Assembly: GCA_016191145.1 (NCBI GenBank)
Contig: JACPPD010000018.1
Location: 1-64,000, forward strand
DNA from: Ignavibacteria bacterium
GTDB lineage: Bacteria > Bacteroidota > Ignavibacteria > Kapaibacteriales > Kapaibacteriaceae
Direction: 5' to 3'
DNA: 64,000 nt
The translations under genes and the position numbers were made by a program. Shown here piece by piece: positions 8,148 to 18,905 of the stretch. Position 1 is the stretch's first letter; the number at the start of each line of letters is the position of its first letter. The notes below the pieces were generated by a model. It was given only the letters and a program-made list of their open reading frames with translations. It was not told where the DNA came from and did not search any database.

Positions 8148-10199
8148 ATGGGACTTATCGCTACGCGTTTTGCCATAACATTATTTGTTGTGGCGTGTTC
8201 ATTTGTATATGTATTATCAGCACAAATACGTGCCCCTTTCAGCACGCCAGTAAAGCACCTCAACGAAATGCTACCTCTTACAAACCAACCAGTAAGGTGG
8301 GTTGGTTCAGTTACCGATGAACGGCAGCCTGTTGTTGTCTCTACATCGCCGATTCTCATTCCCTCAAGAAAAGTTAAGAATGAAAACCTTGTGCAGGCTG
8401 AAGGTGTTGGCGCCAAGGTTGGTTTTACCTATTACGATTTTCAGACAAATGCGTCGATGCCTAACAGATTGACGTATTTCCAGGATGGTTCCGACAAGTA
8501 TCTTCAGATTCTATGGATGACGTCGAAAGATTCAACACGTGATGCTACCACCCGTATTCCGGGCTTTAATGTCTCCAGAGGAAGCCATTACAACTTTCTT
8601 GATGCATTAGATCCCGACAATCTTTCTGTTGGAATCGAGAATTGGCAAAAGATTGAAGCTGAACGGGCTGGCTGGCCATCGATTGTACAATTCGATGATG
8701 GATCAATCGGCACGCCATCCCATACACCGATACGATTTTACGCTAATGCAGGTGTTGGCGATGAGCAATTTGTTGAGGTTTCTTCGGTGAGCACTAATCC
8801 AGATACGGATTTATGGCCCAGAGCTGCAATCGATGGGCAGAATAACGTTCATTTGATTTACAATAAATCCCAAGGTACTAATAATGCTGGTCCCTACCAG
8901 GTTATATACCGAAGGTCGTCAGACGGAGGTTCGTCGTGGGGACCAGAGGTATATTTAACAGGACCAACAGCAGTGTATTGGCCACAGGGAGTAACTGGCA
9001 CTAATATTAATGGTGCCGGAGGCGACACATACTCGATAGCAGCACGTGGTTCAAATGTCGTTGTGGCATTTCACGACTACCTGCGTGTTTGGTATCGCAA
9101 GTCAACTGATTACGGCCAAACATGGGACGATCCAACGAGTGGACTTGGAATTGTATACAATCCAACTTACACGTATGTCGATTCCGCGTACATAGGTGTT
9201 GACAGCATCGAGGTATACAGCGATACTGTTCCAGCATTGTCTACAATGTCCGACGTGATCATTGATTCTGAAGGAAAAGCCCACTTTGCAATCGGCCAGT
9301 ACCTTGGTTACATCGTGCAGCGTGGTCTTGCAGACCCTTCTTCGCCTCGTACTAATTATGTTAATTCCGTCAATTCCGATGCACTTCATAAGAACACAGG
9401 AATTTGGTATTTCAAAGAAGGCGATACTCTAATCTATACGGTTGGTTTTGCAGGCGGAGGCGAGTGGGATGGAGAAGGCACAATTGTAAGCCGAAGAGCG
9501 CTGTCTGGCTCGAGCAGATACCCTCAGCTTGGTATTGATGCTCAGGATAATATCTACCTTGCCTATACATCAGTTAAGACAGGAGATATTTTGCCAATGC
9601 AAATCGATACAACTCCAAAGTACAGCCAAGCCGAGCCCGATACTCTTAGTAATGTAAATGGTCTGTTTGGCCACATCTACCTCACTCATAAGTTTAAGAA
9701 TTATCCGATGTGGTCGGCACCGGTGAATATGACTCCCGACGGTTCAAACAGCCTTTTTGCAACGCTGTGCGACGATGTTGTGAATAGCAGGTTGTACGTT
9801 GCTTACAGTGTGAGCGACGTCCCTGGAGATCGGGTAACCAACGTTGAACTTGCTGCAACTCCTGCTGATATCTACGTCAATGCATTCGATGCTAATCTGT
9901 TGAATCCAATCACAAGTGTGGATGAAGGTGACGCAGTATCGGGGATAGGAATTGCGGTATTACCAAACCCAGCAGACGAATTTGCCCGTGTTAGCCTAAC
10001 AGGTGTAACCGGTGGAAGAATTAGTGTGTCCGTTGTTAGTACGGATGGACGTCGTGTTGCACAATCGTACAGTCCGAGCGTTGCGAATGACATTAGGGAA
10101 CTTGTTATTCCGACGCGTGACTTGTCGACTGGGGCATACCTGCTTGTTGTGGAGCAAGATGGTTATGCCGTAACGCACAGACTAGCTGTTGTTCACTGA
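8148..10199 (+). CDS. Secreted T9SS cargo protein with BNR/Asp-box repeats
   Basis: Start chosen at ATG 8148, which has a clear Shine-Dalgarno AAGGAG at 8136-8141. The frame extends upstream to 8061 but without a site. A signal peptide ends near VLSAQ. The 683-residue protein contains sialidase-type Asp-box motifs (SSDGGSSWGP, STDYGQTWDD), which mark beta-propeller blades, though no catalytic sialidase residues can be asserted. The last ~75 residues form a type A T9SS sorting domain: VLPNPADEFARVS, then STDGRRVAQ and STGAYLLVVE. Probably exported across the outer membrane and cleaved or anchored by the T9SS. Confidence 0.85.
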   Translation: MGLIATRFAITLFVVACSFVYVLSAQIRAPFSTPVKHLNEMLPLTNQPVRWVGSVTDERQPVVVSTSPILIPSRKVKNENLVQAEGVGAKVGFTYYDFQTNASMPNRLTYFQDGSDKYLQILWMTSKDSTRDATTRIPGFNVSRGSHYNFLDALDPDNLSVGIENWQKIEAERAGWPSIVQFDDGSIGTPSHTPIRFYANAGVGDEQFVEVSSVSTNPDTDLWPRAAIDGQNNVHLIYNKSQGTNNAGPYQVIYRRSSDGGSSWGPEVYLTGPTAVYWPQGVTGTNINGAGGDTYSIAARGSNVVVAFHDYLRVWYRKSTDYGQTWDDPTSGLGIVYNPTYTYVDSAYIGVDSIEVYSDTVPALSTMSDVIIDSEGKAHFAIGQYLGYIVQRGLADPSSPRTNYVNSVNSDALHKNTGIWYFKEGDTLIYTVGFAGGGEWDGEGTIVSRRALSGSSRYPQLGIDAQDNIYLAYTSVKTGDILPMQIDTTPKYSQAEPDTLSNVNGLFGHIYLTHKFKNYPMWSAPVNMTPDGSNSLFATLCDDVVNSRLYVAYSVSDVPGDRVTNVELAATPADIYVNAFDANLLNPITSVDEGDAVSGIGIAVLPNPADEFARVSLTGVTGGRISVSVVSTDGRRVAQSYSPSVANDIRELVIPTRDLSTGAYLLVVEQDGYAVTHRLAVVH

Positions 10200-10250
10200 C
10201 ATTAAACAAAATTAAGTTCGAATAACGATTGCCTTGTCAAGGATGGGTCT

Positions 10251-13200
10251 ATGATCAATAGGTACATTGTTGCCGCATTACTGTGTTTTGTCCTTTCCAT
10301 TTCGTCTGTTTTCGCCGGAATCACAGGTATTGTGACGGGGAAAGTTACAGACAAGGAAAACAAACCTGTGGGTGGAGTAACGATTCGAGTATTGGGTACG
10401 AACCGTGGTGGGTTCTCTAAAAACGACGGGACCTACGTAATCACGAACGTTGCGGCAGGTACATACAACGTGCGGGCTACGGTTGTTGGATATGATACGG
10501 TGACGCGCGAAGTTGTAATCTACGTCGACCAGACGGTTAAGCTCGACTTTGTGTTAACAGAGGGTGGCATAACTACTAAAATTATCGACGTTAGTGCAAG
10601 CAAGGACATAATACGCTCCACCGACCTTGGGTCGAACCGAACGGTGAAGGGTAGCGATATGACAAGGATTGCTCGCGATAATATTGCGTCAGTCATCTCA
10701 CTTCAGCCAGGTATTACTGCTTCCGGAAACAATTTCATTGTTCGGGGTTCGCGTACCACTGAAACGCAGGTACTCGTAGACGGGCTCACGGTAACGGATC
10801 AGTTCACAGGCGGACTTGGTCAATCAGGTTCAACGGTTTCTGCGGCTATGCCAAGTCCCTATGCAACCGAAGAAGTCCAGGCACAGACGGGTGGTTTTGG
10901 AGCTGAATATGGGAATGCCGTTGGAGGCATCGTTAACACCGTTGTTAAAACAGGGCGTACGGATAGGTACGATGGTGTTGTGCGCTGGAGAAAGGATGTA
11001 CCCTTTCTTTGGGGAAACGCAGGTAATGGTGTTGAAGCCGGTTTCCCATCCGAAGATGTAGTTGACGTAGCGATGGGCGGTCCGCTCGGCATTAGTAGCT
11101 CTACATTTTTTGTTTCTGTTCGCAACACCTTTCAACTGTATCGGAATTATGGTTTGCAGGTATACGACCCTGCCAACTACAACCTCGGAATGTTACCTAA
11201 TAATAGAACGTGGTCCAGAAATATTACAGGACGGTTAAAGTTTGCTGTCACGAATGACGTTACATTGCTGTTAGGGGGCTTGTATGGCCTTGTTAATGGT
11301 GAACGATCTTCGCAGACGTGGCTTTATGCAAGCCAGGAAGGTTTTCGTGTTGACAACAATGGGATCCCAATTCTGGATAACAATGGTAATTACCAATACA
11401 ACGGCTTTACGGAGCGTTCTGCTAAACAAATTGTTGTGCAGGAATTTTCGAGCAATGCATTTGCTCAAATTAATCATCAACTTGGTGAAAATACCTTTTA
11501 TGAACTTAGAGCTTCATTCAATACCAAGATAACTGAAACTGGTAAGCGTGTTTCGAATGCAGCGCCTGACATATTGTCCGGCTGGAATCTGTATTACCCG
11601 GTAGATCAGATTCGTTTTGAAGGTAACAATTATACTAAGGGCGCTAACCAGGTGCTGGATGCTTATGAATACTTGCGGACAACGCAACTCAGCGCAGACG
11701 GGTATCAGCGGTTGGACGTAACTCGTCCAAATCCGATTACGGGGTTTATTGAAGGTCCAGCCGACTACCAAACAACGGCGAATCCGTACGGATTGCTGGG
11801 ATATTTTGCAAAATATGGCAATGAAGGCGGCATCGATTTCAGAAAAGCCACTTATTGGCAGGCAGACGGCAGTATCACACATACCACTACGTCCGGTGAC
11901 ACACGGCACATTATTAAAGGTGGTTTTGAATTACGTCTGTTAACATTGGTTAGGCATACAAATGGTAATCCCTGGGATGGTAATCCTTTTTACGATGTTT
12001 ACGGATCCGGGTATGGTGGAAACTTGTACTACGTAATAGACACTGCTAACTTGGCAAAAAGTCAGAAAATTCTTGAACAGTCACTTCAACCTTTTCAACC
12101 CGTTACTGGGGGAGTTTATTTCCAGGACCAGATCATTTTCAAGCGTCTCGTCTTTACACCCGGTTTTCGATTAGACTATCTTGATCCTCGTGCGCTATAT
12201 CGAACATCACCTGAATATTTTGTCGGTATTGGTTCCGATACGGGATTTGCTCAGGCCAGCAAGAAATTTTATTTCAGCCCGCGCCTTTCGGTAACCTATC
12301 CAGTAAGCGATGATGGCAGACAGAATTTCAATTTGTCGTATGGCGTTTACTACCAGGTCTCACCGTTCTCAAATTACTTTGATAGTTTCAACGTATCCAA
12401 TCTGCGTCCTAGCTCGTTGTTAGGCGATCCTAACCTTAATTTGCAGAGTACGAATCAGTATCAGGTATCGTATAACCACCAGCTCTCAGACAATTTTGCA
12501 CTAACGGTTACCGGATATTATAAAGACATTTATAATCAGCCCGACATTGCCTACGTTCGCGCGGTTCCGATTCCGTACTATCTGCAAACAGTTTCTGCCT
12601 ACGGAAATTCACGCGGCATCGAATTCACATTTATAAAGCGCACGGCTGACAACTGGGGTTTTAACATCAATTATACTCTTGCTTCAGCAACAGGAACGGC
12701 AAATAACAACACAACAATTGTTACAGAGGATCCACAGACTGGGCGACCAGCGTTTCCTGTAGAGCCATTCCCTCTCTCGATCGATAGAAGGCATCGTATA
12801 GCTGGGAGTATTACGTTTCAATGGAACAGAGACGAAGGTCCCCGCATTGGTGGAATCCCCTTTCTGGAAAACTTTAACTTTAACATCTCGGGAATTTGGC
12901 AGACCGGTGTCCCATACACTCCGGTTAACGCGCAAGGCCAGGCTATCGGTGCAATCAATTCTGGCAGATACCCGGCATCTTGGAATTCTGAGCTGCGTGT
13001 GATCAGAACTATTCCACTTGCTGGCTTTCTTGGCGGTCAGACCGCGCTTGACCTGATTCTTGACGTATCCAACCTGTTAAACTACACCGGTGCAATCTCA
13101 TTCTACACCACGACGGGTGATCCGGATTATGACGGAACAACTCTAAACAGGCAGATCGGATCGTTTGCGTCCACGCTCTATTACAGGGATGCAGATCCAA

Positions 13201-13406
13201 AGAACAAGGCGACGACAGACGCGCAACAGTACGACAGGGTTGGTAATCGTTTATACAATAACATTGTTGATTATAATAGCGATGGCGTTGTAACGCCGGA
13301 AGAAACCTATCAAGGCTACCGGAGATACGTTCAGGATGTTGTTAACCGACGCAACAACTACCAGTATCCTCGCCAGGTGTTCTTTGCTCTTGCCTTCAGA
13401 TTTTAA
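10251..13406 (+). CDS. TonB-dependent outer-membrane receptor with carboxypeptidase-regulatory-like N-domain
   Basis: 1051 residues, SD AAGGA 7 nt before the ATG. A signal peptide to about residue 23 is followed by a CarboxypepD-regulatory-like beta-sandwich (25-105, with GKVTDKENKPVGGVTI). The plug domain spans about 115-240, with IVRGSRTTETQVLVDG and a GGIVNTVVKTG segment. A 22-strand-type barrel runs to the C-terminus, which ends ALAFRF with terminal Phe. No SusD homologue is adjacent, so a SusCD glycan system is not supported. Its neighbours are a large exported protein and a PorV-like protein, a set often seen together in this group. Residues 1007-1018 form an EF-hand-like loop. Substrate unknown. 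Confidence 0.9.
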   Translation: MINRYIVAALLCFVLSISSVFAGITGIVTGKVTDKENKPVGGVTIRVLGTNRGGFSKNDGTYVITNVAAGTYNVRATVVGYDTVTREVVIYVDQTVKLDFVLTEGGITTKIIDVSASKDIIRSTDLGSNRTVKGSDMTRIARDNIASVISLQPGITASGNNFIVRGSRTTETQVLVDGLTVTDQFTGGLGQSGSTVSAAMPSPYATEEVQAQTGGFGAEYGNAVGGIVNTVVKTGRTDRYDGVVRWRKDVPFLWGNAGNGVEAGFPSEDVVDVAMGGPLGISSSTFFVSVRNTFQLYRNYGLQVYDPANYNLGMLPNNRTWSRNITGRLKFAVTNDVTLLLGGLYGLVNGERSSQTWLYASQEGFRVDNNGIPILDNNGNYQYNGFTERSAKQIVVQEFSSNAFAQINHQLGENTFYELRASFNTKITETGKRVSNAAPDILSGWNLYYPVDQIRFEGNNYTKGANQVLDAYEYLRTTQLSADGYQRLDVTRPNPITGFIEGPADYQTTANPYGLLGYFAKYGNEGGIDFRKATYWQADGSITHTTTSGDTRHIIKGGFELRLLTLVRHTNGNPWDGNPFYDVYGSGYGGNLYYVIDTANLAKSQKILEQSLQPFQPVTGGVYFQDQIIFKRLVFTPGFRLDYLDPRALYRTSPEYFVGIGSDTGFAQASKKFYFSPRLSVTYPVSDDGRQNFNLSYGVYYQVSPFSNYFDSFNVSNLRPSSLLGDPNLNLQSTNQYQVSYNHQLSDNFALTVTGYYKDIYNQPDIAYVRAVPIPYYLQTVSAYGNSRGIEFTFIKRTADNWGFNINYTLASATGTANNNTTIVTEDPQTGRPAFPVEPFPLSIDRRHRIAGSITFQWNRDEGPRIGGIPFLENFNFNISGIWQTGVPYTPVNAQGQAIGAINSGRYPASWNSELRVIRTIPLAGFLGGQTALDLILDVSNLLNYTGAISFYTTTGDPDYDGTTLNRQIGSFASTLYYRDADPKNKATTDAQQYDRVGNRLYNNIVDYNSDGVVTPEETYQGYRRYVQDVVNRRNNYQYPRQVFFALAFRF

Positions 13407-13429
13407 CCTTGAAAATTCGATTGGTGAAC

Positions 13430-16400
13430 ATGAACATGAAAAATCAGCTCAATCACATCGCTCATTTTGGTAAGTGGATTGCACTTGCTGCATTCTTTTC
13501 AACCATTGGGATTACAACGGCCATTTCAGGCACTGCCAACAGCGGAGCGGCTAAGAAGAATGGAGAAGAAGTTCAGCGCGCTGTAAATGGTGCCTTCGAT
13601 TTACAGAGGAATGTTGTGTCGCGCATCGACTTTTACACGACTAACTATGGAATTTTCGGCCTCAATATCAGAAGTCAACGAGGTGGAACGTTTTGGCCCA
13701 GAGGATCAGATAACCAATACATTTTTGGCAGTGGAGTATGGTTTGGAGCACTGAAAATAGATAAAGCAGGTGTGTTAAAGAAGAGAACTTTGGTCACATA
13801 CAATCCAAACTCAGGTCAGTCCTGGGTGGTACCGGGAACTATTGAGGATGGCGAATTACTCAGCCAAGATGGCAATGCCATCAATAAAAACAGGTTGTAT
13901 TTCTCGTCGGATTTTAACCAGTATAATGGTGTTGATTTTTCAAACCCGACATATCCTTTGTGGCCGATTTGGGACTCTTCACCAAGCGATACTCTTAGAG
14001 TAAATAATTACTTTGGGTATTATGTCAATGACATTACGCAACGGGACCGTGCGCTTTTCACTAAGGGTCCGGCTTTTATTTCGGGAGAAGATGTATTCAG
14101 TGTGTACAAGGACACCGACCTTTCGTGGTACGAGGGCGGTAAGGCGAAAAGAGAATCAGAAGGATTTCCCCTTGGATTCCAGATTGAGCAGATGATCTAC
14201 TCGTGGGGCTTTGGAGACTACGCCGATTTTGTTTTTCTCAAGTATATGTTCATTCATCCAAAGCAGTTTCCGGACACGCTGAAATCTTGTTGGATGGCTT
14301 CGATTCAGGATGTTGACATAACACTAGGTACGAACCCAATTAGCGGAGCAGAAAATGATAGAGCTAAGTACTACGACGTTGTTGATACTCTGAATATGGC
14401 AATCCAATGGACAGATAATACAAGAGGAGAGGCGAATAGGGGCTTCGGATATCTTGGATTTACCTTCCTTGAAAGCCCTGCAGTTGATGCAGACGGATTC
14501 ATTCGAAAAGACAAGAAGCAATTTAAGGTATCTGAACAATTAGGGCTTAGGACCTTTAAAACCTGGCCTATTTTACAAGATCCTCTTGAAAGTGATGACC
14601 GATATAACTTTATGTCCGGCGGAAACTTTGATCCCGACTTTGGTCCGGGAGACAGAAGAATGCTGATGGCTACGGGACCCTTCAATATGCGTCCCGGAGA
14701 TACAGCGCGTATCGTGGTGGGTATTATTCTGGCTGCAACCTCAAGCGGGAAAGATGCAACGGGCACACCTGAGGATACAAAGGAAATCCAGCGCAAGGTT
14801 GAATTCGCTCAATTTGTTTACAACAATCAGTTTCGCGCCCCGGAAGCGCCGAATCTTTCCGTTATTAAGGGCTATCCGACTAGCAGTTCCATATTCTCTA
14901 TTCCCGAAGCGGGATGGATGGGTTTAAACAATGCAGTGGCCATACAATGGGATTCTACGGCAGAACTATCGGTGGACACTCTTGAAAATGGACTTGATTT
15001 CATGGGCTATAGGATCTATCGAGCCCGCCGTACAGATCTCGACACATACAATATCGACTACCAACCGAATAACCGCAAGGGACCACTTGCTTGGAAAGAG
15101 ATTGCTGTAATACCCTTGCCACCAATTTATTTGAAATCGCAAATCATTGTTGAAAGGGCAGGAATACCAATCGATGATTTTGAAATCGTTCAGAAGGTTA
15201 AAGCCAGTGACAGAAGAATACTTGTCAAGAGGAAAGAGTCGAATGCATCTCCATGGTGGGGATATTGGCTTCAGCTACTTGGAAAAAGGGATTCTTCTGT
15301 AGTTGAGGATTTCTACAAACTTAATCCGGGTACGGACTCCACAATAAACTTGAACCTCAGAGATAGGTTCGATTCTGTAAAGTTCGTGTATTTCACGATG
15401 GTTAACGATAGTCTGCCACCTGTGAATTGGAATGCATATACGATAACTGGGCAACCGGGAACATATTATCGTGTTGACTCGGCGGAAGCTGCAAGAGCCA
15501 AGGACACGTTAATGGCTCTCATTCAACGGCAAAAAGTCAAAATGCAGCAGTTCTTGTTTGACGATACTGTACATGTAAGAAATCCCGACAATAGCGTGAG
15601 CGTGGTGCCAATCAAGCGTCCTTTTGAGGAACTGTATTTCGTCAGGCATGGATTGATTGCCCCTTACATGAAGACGGCTAGCCAGGATAGGATTTCTCTT
15701 GACTTTGGAGACGACAATCCGAAGGATGGCATTGTTTCGTACGATCCGGATCCCGAAAAGTCGGAGAAGCTTATTAATAACGTTGATTACTATTATGCCA
15801 TCAGGGCGTATGATGAAGGTGACTTTGTCCAGCAAACTGAAAGCAAATTGAACTTTCATGGATTGGGCGCACTTAATACAGTTACTGCAACTCCTCTTGC
15901 CTCCCGCCCGGGATATGATGTCTCGTATGATTTTTCATTGCTTGAATCAGACAAACCCAAAATCGGTGGCATTTATAATCTCAAACTCCAGGTTCAAAAC
16001 GAACAGTTGTTTAACCAGCTGTTCGCTGGCAGAACGCTGGAACTTGAGTTTTTCCGAAGCTGGCTGGGAATAGATCACGATGCCGCTCAAACCAATCAAG
16101 ACGTTGGCGCATACGGTGTTGTAATGAAATTGAGGGATTCTGCCTCAAGACAGCTTCTTGCCACATGGGAGTCGTTGCTTCCACCTCAGCTTTGTGGTGG
16201 CGATGGATCAACGTACGGATATTTCTCAGAGAATGCACTCGTTTACGTAGACATGAAGCGTCGCATAAGAGAAGACTCTACACTTAGTGCAACAGAACCG
16301 ATTTACGATACGGTTCGAAATTCCATTTCTGGCGAGATAATTCGCATCGATACAACAACGTTTCACCTTCCGGATAATACCGAAAAAGTGCTTCGTGGCG

Positions 16401-17779
16401 GCCATTACACAACTACAGCCTCGTGTTTTGGCGGGAAATATGCATTGGGAACCGTCGGTATCTCGTTTGATTATACCATTGAACAGTGGGGTGGTCAATT
16501 CCGTCCGGGAAAAACTGCTGATGTAATCTCCGGTCCAGGCAACATGTACATTGGTACCTCCAACGTTGGTCTTGCATTTGTATACAACAACGGTGCCGCC
16601 TACCCCATCCCCAACCGTCCTCCAGCATACATTGATCCTCCCTTCCCTGGTTGGGATACTCTTGCCGCACGTGGTCAGTGGCAAGCAAGTTATAATAATG
16701 GCCCTGGAATCTATGAAGTAACTTTTAGTGAAGGGGGCACGGAAGATATTACGACCTCATTCCTGCTGAGCAACCTTGTGGGTGACGAACCTGGAAAGGA
16801 ATCAGCAATGGTATTCCCGAATGTTCCCTACCTAAATATGTCGGTTCGAAATGTTTCGGAGTACAAACGGCCGGATCAGAGACCGGATGGTACGCTTTTG
16901 GAAGAAACGGTGAGCTACCCATTTGACTATGCTGCTTATAGCGAACCGTATCCCACGGAGGATTCTGTTCGGAAGGTTTATCCTAATCAGGAAGCAGTTC
17001 CAATTGGTTCTTTTGCTGCTGCTGCATACGGAAATCGAAATTCACGTGCAGGGTATACTGAATCACGATACCGACGTTTTCTTGCAGCAGACTTGAATTC
17101 TGGAAAACCGTTAGGACTTGGCCGATATTACGTATCGCGTAATGTTTCAACAGCGGGGAAGGACACGCTGGACTTTGTAAATATATTGACGTTCAGTGGC
17201 TGTCAGTTTACGATCGATTTCTCGTGGTTTCAACGGAGAAATGCAAGCTGGCCAGCCACTCCTAATTCATCCTTAAGGCCGTCTGAATATCCGGCAGAAG
17301 ACTTTAAACCTGGCGATAAAATCAGGCTTTATGTCTATGGCGGAGCGCTCGGGTACCCATTTGACGGGGCTAAGGCTTTTGCTCACGTTAATCAGTATGA
17401 TCCGGAATTGATGGCGAGAGAATATTCAGATGACGACCTCTCGCAGGTTCAGGTTGTACCCAATCCATACTACGTTACTCACGAAGGTATTCGTTCACCA
17501 TTTGAAGGTCGGCTCTATTTCACGAGACTGCCCAGGCGGGCTACGATCAGCATCTTCACTACTAACGGAGATTTAATCCGCAAGTACGAGCACGATGAAT
17601 CGACAAGTGAAAATCCGTCGACGTTTGGTACTTATGTGTGGGATTTGCTTTCGGGTAATAATCAGCGAGTTGCAAGCCAAATGTTAGTCGCTAAGATTGA
17701 AACACCGAGCGGTGCCAGCGTAATAAAGAAGTTTACGGTTGTTGTTGGACCTGCCAGAATTCCATCAGGAGGGGAGTAA
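13430..17779 (+). CDS. Very large exported protein with fibronectin-like regions and FlgD/sorting-like C-terminus
   Basis: 1449 residues from ATG 13430; the frame opens at a TTG at 13409, and another ATG lies at 13436. A signal peptide around residues 8-35 is followed by a conserved-looking region (IDFYTTNYGIFG, IFGSGVWFGALK). Around residue 790 there is a fibronectin-type motif (DYYYAIRAYDEGD). The end, from about VVPNPYYVTHEGIR, resembles the FlgD-Ig/T9SS-like C-terminal beta-sandwich (ISIFTTNGDLIRKY, GTYVWDLLSGNNQRVASQ). I do not recognise a catalytic domain. It lies 23 nt after the TonB receptor and 4 nt before the PorV-like gene, so the three probably act together at the cell surface. 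Confidence 0.7.
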   Translation: MNMKNQLNHIAHFGKWIALAAFFSTIGITTAISGTANSGAAKKNGEEVQRAVNGAFDLQRNVVSRIDFYTTNYGIFGLNIRSQRGGTFWPRGSDNQYIFGSGVWFGALKIDKAGVLKKRTLVTYNPNSGQSWVVPGTIEDGELLSQDGNAINKNRLYFSSDFNQYNGVDFSNPTYPLWPIWDSSPSDTLRVNNYFGYYVNDITQRDRALFTKGPAFISGEDVFSVYKDTDLSWYEGGKAKRESEGFPLGFQIEQMIYSWGFGDYADFVFLKYMFIHPKQFPDTLKSCWMASIQDVDITLGTNPISGAENDRAKYYDVVDTLNMAIQWTDNTRGEANRGFGYLGFTFLESPAVDADGFIRKDKKQFKVSEQLGLRTFKTWPILQDPLESDDRYNFMSGGNFDPDFGPGDRRMLMATGPFNMRPGDTARIVVGIILAATSSGKDATGTPEDTKEIQRKVEFAQFVYNNQFRAPEAPNLSVIKGYPTSSSIFSIPEAGWMGLNNAVAIQWDSTAELSVDTLENGLDFMGYRIYRARRTDLDTYNIDYQPNNRKGPLAWKEIAVIPLPPIYLKSQIIVERAGIPIDDFEIVQKVKASDRRILVKRKESNASPWWGYWLQLLGKRDSSVVEDFYKLNPGTDSTINLNLRDRFDSVKFVYFTMVNDSLPPVNWNAYTITGQPGTYYRVDSAEAARAKDTLMALIQRQKVKMQQFLFDDTVHVRNPDNSVSVVPIKRPFEELYFVRHGLIAPYMKTASQDRISLDFGDDNPKDGIVSYDPDPEKSEKLINNVDYYYAIRAYDEGDFVQQTESKLNFHGLGALNTVTATPLASRPGYDVSYDFSLLESDKPKIGGIYNLKLQVQNEQLFNQLFAGRTLELEFFRSWLGIDHDAAQTNQDVGAYGVVMKLRDSASRQLLATWESLLPPQLCGGDGSTYGYFSENALVYVDMKRRIREDSTLSATEPIYDTVRNSISGEIIRIDTTTFHLPDNTEKVLRGGHYTTTASCFGGKYALGTVGISFDYTIEQWGGQFRPGKTADVISGPGNMYIGTSNVGLAFVYNNGAAYPIPNRPPAYIDPPFPGWDTLAARGQWQASYNNGPGIYEVTFSEGGTEDITTSFLLSNLVGDEPGKESAMVFPNVPYLNMSVRNVSEYKRPDQRPDGTLLEETVSYPFDYAAYSEPYPTEDSVRKVYPNQEAVPIGSFAAAAYGNRNSRAGYTESRYRRFLAADLNSGKPLGLGRYYVSRNVSTAGKDTLDFVNILTFSGCQFTIDFSWFQRRNASWPATPNSSLRPSEYPAEDFKPGDKIRLYVYGGALGYPFDGAKAFAHVNQYDPELMAREYSDDDLSQVQVVPNPYYVTHEGIRSPFEGRLYFTRLPRRATISIFTTNGDLIRKYEHDESTSENPSTFGTYVWDLLSGNNQRVASQMLVAKIETPSGASVIKKFTVVVGPARIPSGGE

Positions 17780-17783
17780 ATAA

Positions 17784-18875
17784 GTGCTCAATTATAATAA
17801 AATGTTACTCGCTTCAAGAATGTTGGCAGCGGCAGTTGCGGCCTTGCTGATTTTCTCGGTCCAATCGCACTCCCAGGTGGTAAAGGTAACTGCGGGCGAA
17901 CTCTCGAAAGTGGGTTTGTCGGGAGGACAGTTTTTGAAAATTGGTGTTGGCGCCCGTGCCGGAGGGATGGCCGGAGCTTACAGCGGAATCGCAACCGACG
18001 CAAGCGCTATTTTTTGGAATTCAGCCGGTGTTGCATTCGTCGATGGCTATGCTGTCGACTTCAGCCAAACGTTTTGGTTCGCCGGTATGTCGCACAGTTT
18101 TGCTGCAGGAATCATCCCTCTTTCAGACAAATTTAGAATTGCTGCCAGCTTTACTGCATTTAGCAGCGGCGATGTTGAGATTACTACAACTGGGCAGCCC
18201 GATGGCACCGGTGGTATCTACAATGTCAGTGATGTTGCTTTTGGGTTGACTCTTGCCGGGAAATTAACTGACCAGTTTTCATTTGGCGTGACTGGCAGAG
18301 CCATCAACCAAGCGTTTTCAAATTTGTCGGCCACGGGTTTTGTATTTGACATCGGCACGCGTTACGAAACTGGTTTTAATGGAGTTGTCATCGGCTTTAC
18401 CGTAAACAATCTTGGTTCTCAATTAGCTTATGATGGGGCTGATGTTACCCGAACAAACCAGGCAATTAAAGGTGTCGATCAGACGGCTATAGATATGCAG
18501 ATACAAACATCTTCGTATAATGTTCCTCTGTCTTTCAGGGCAGGTCTCGGCATCGATATGTTTAAAGGCATTGTTGCTGATGCTCCAGAAACGGCTGATG
18601 ATGGGACTGACATTCATCAGTGGATTGTTGGCGCCGATTTCGAAACGTTTTCAGATGTTAGAGAACAATTTGCGATTGGCACTGAATACACGTTTCGAGA
18701 GTTTATCTCCGTCCGTGCAGGGTATCGCTTTGGACAGGACCAATTCGGCGCATCTGGCGGAATCGGCTTGAAATATGTAACAGGTGATTTTAAAGGCAAG
18801 CTCGACTATTCGATAACGCCTACTCAAACACTTGGCCTGATTAATCGTGTTAGCGTAGCCATCAATTTTGAATAA
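17784..18875 (+). CDS. PorV/PorQ-family outer-membrane protein (UPF0164 type)
   Basis: 363 residues. The GTG at 17784 is preceded by a strong AGGAGGGG (17767-17774), so I prefer it to ATG 17802. A signal peptide ends near SHSQV. The family block follows: FLKIGVGARAGGMAGAYSG, then ATDASAIFWNSAGVA, then repeated beta strands and a C-terminus ending VSVAINFE. PorV proteins are FadL-like barrels that shuttle T9SS cargo to the attachment complex, and PorQ-like members have related roles. Its place directly after two exported proteins and before the GWxTD protein agrees with a T9SS function. Confidence 0.82.
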   Translation: MLNYNKMLLASRMLAAAVAALLIFSVQSHSQVVKVTAGELSKVGLSGGQFLKIGVGARAGGMAGAYSGIATDASAIFWNSAGVAFVDGYAVDFSQTFWFAGMSHSFAAGIIPLSDKFRIAASFTAFSSGDVEITTTGQPDGTGGIYNVSDVAFGLTLAGKLTDQFSFGVTGRAINQAFSNLSATGFVFDIGTRYETGFNGVVIGFTVNNLGSQLAYDGADVTRTNQAIKGVDQTAIDMQIQTSSYNVPLSFRAGLGIDMFKGIVADAPETADDGTDIHQWIVGADFETFSDVREQFAIGTEYTFREFISVRAGYRFGQDQFGASGGIGLKYVTGDFKGKLDYSITPTQTLGLINRVSVAINFE

Positions 18876-18905
18876 GCTATCACATCGACTGTTCGAATCG
18901 TACTT

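Noticed and set aside
12966-12978. GATACCCGGCAT half-match to the palindrome inside the TonB receptor gene
   Set aside because: Only one arm is present, with no complementary arm nearby; it encodes ordinary receptor residues and is probably chance.
10251-18875. SusC/SusD-type glycan utilisation locus
   Set aside because: There is a TonB receptor but no SusD homologue or glycoside hydrolase beside it.
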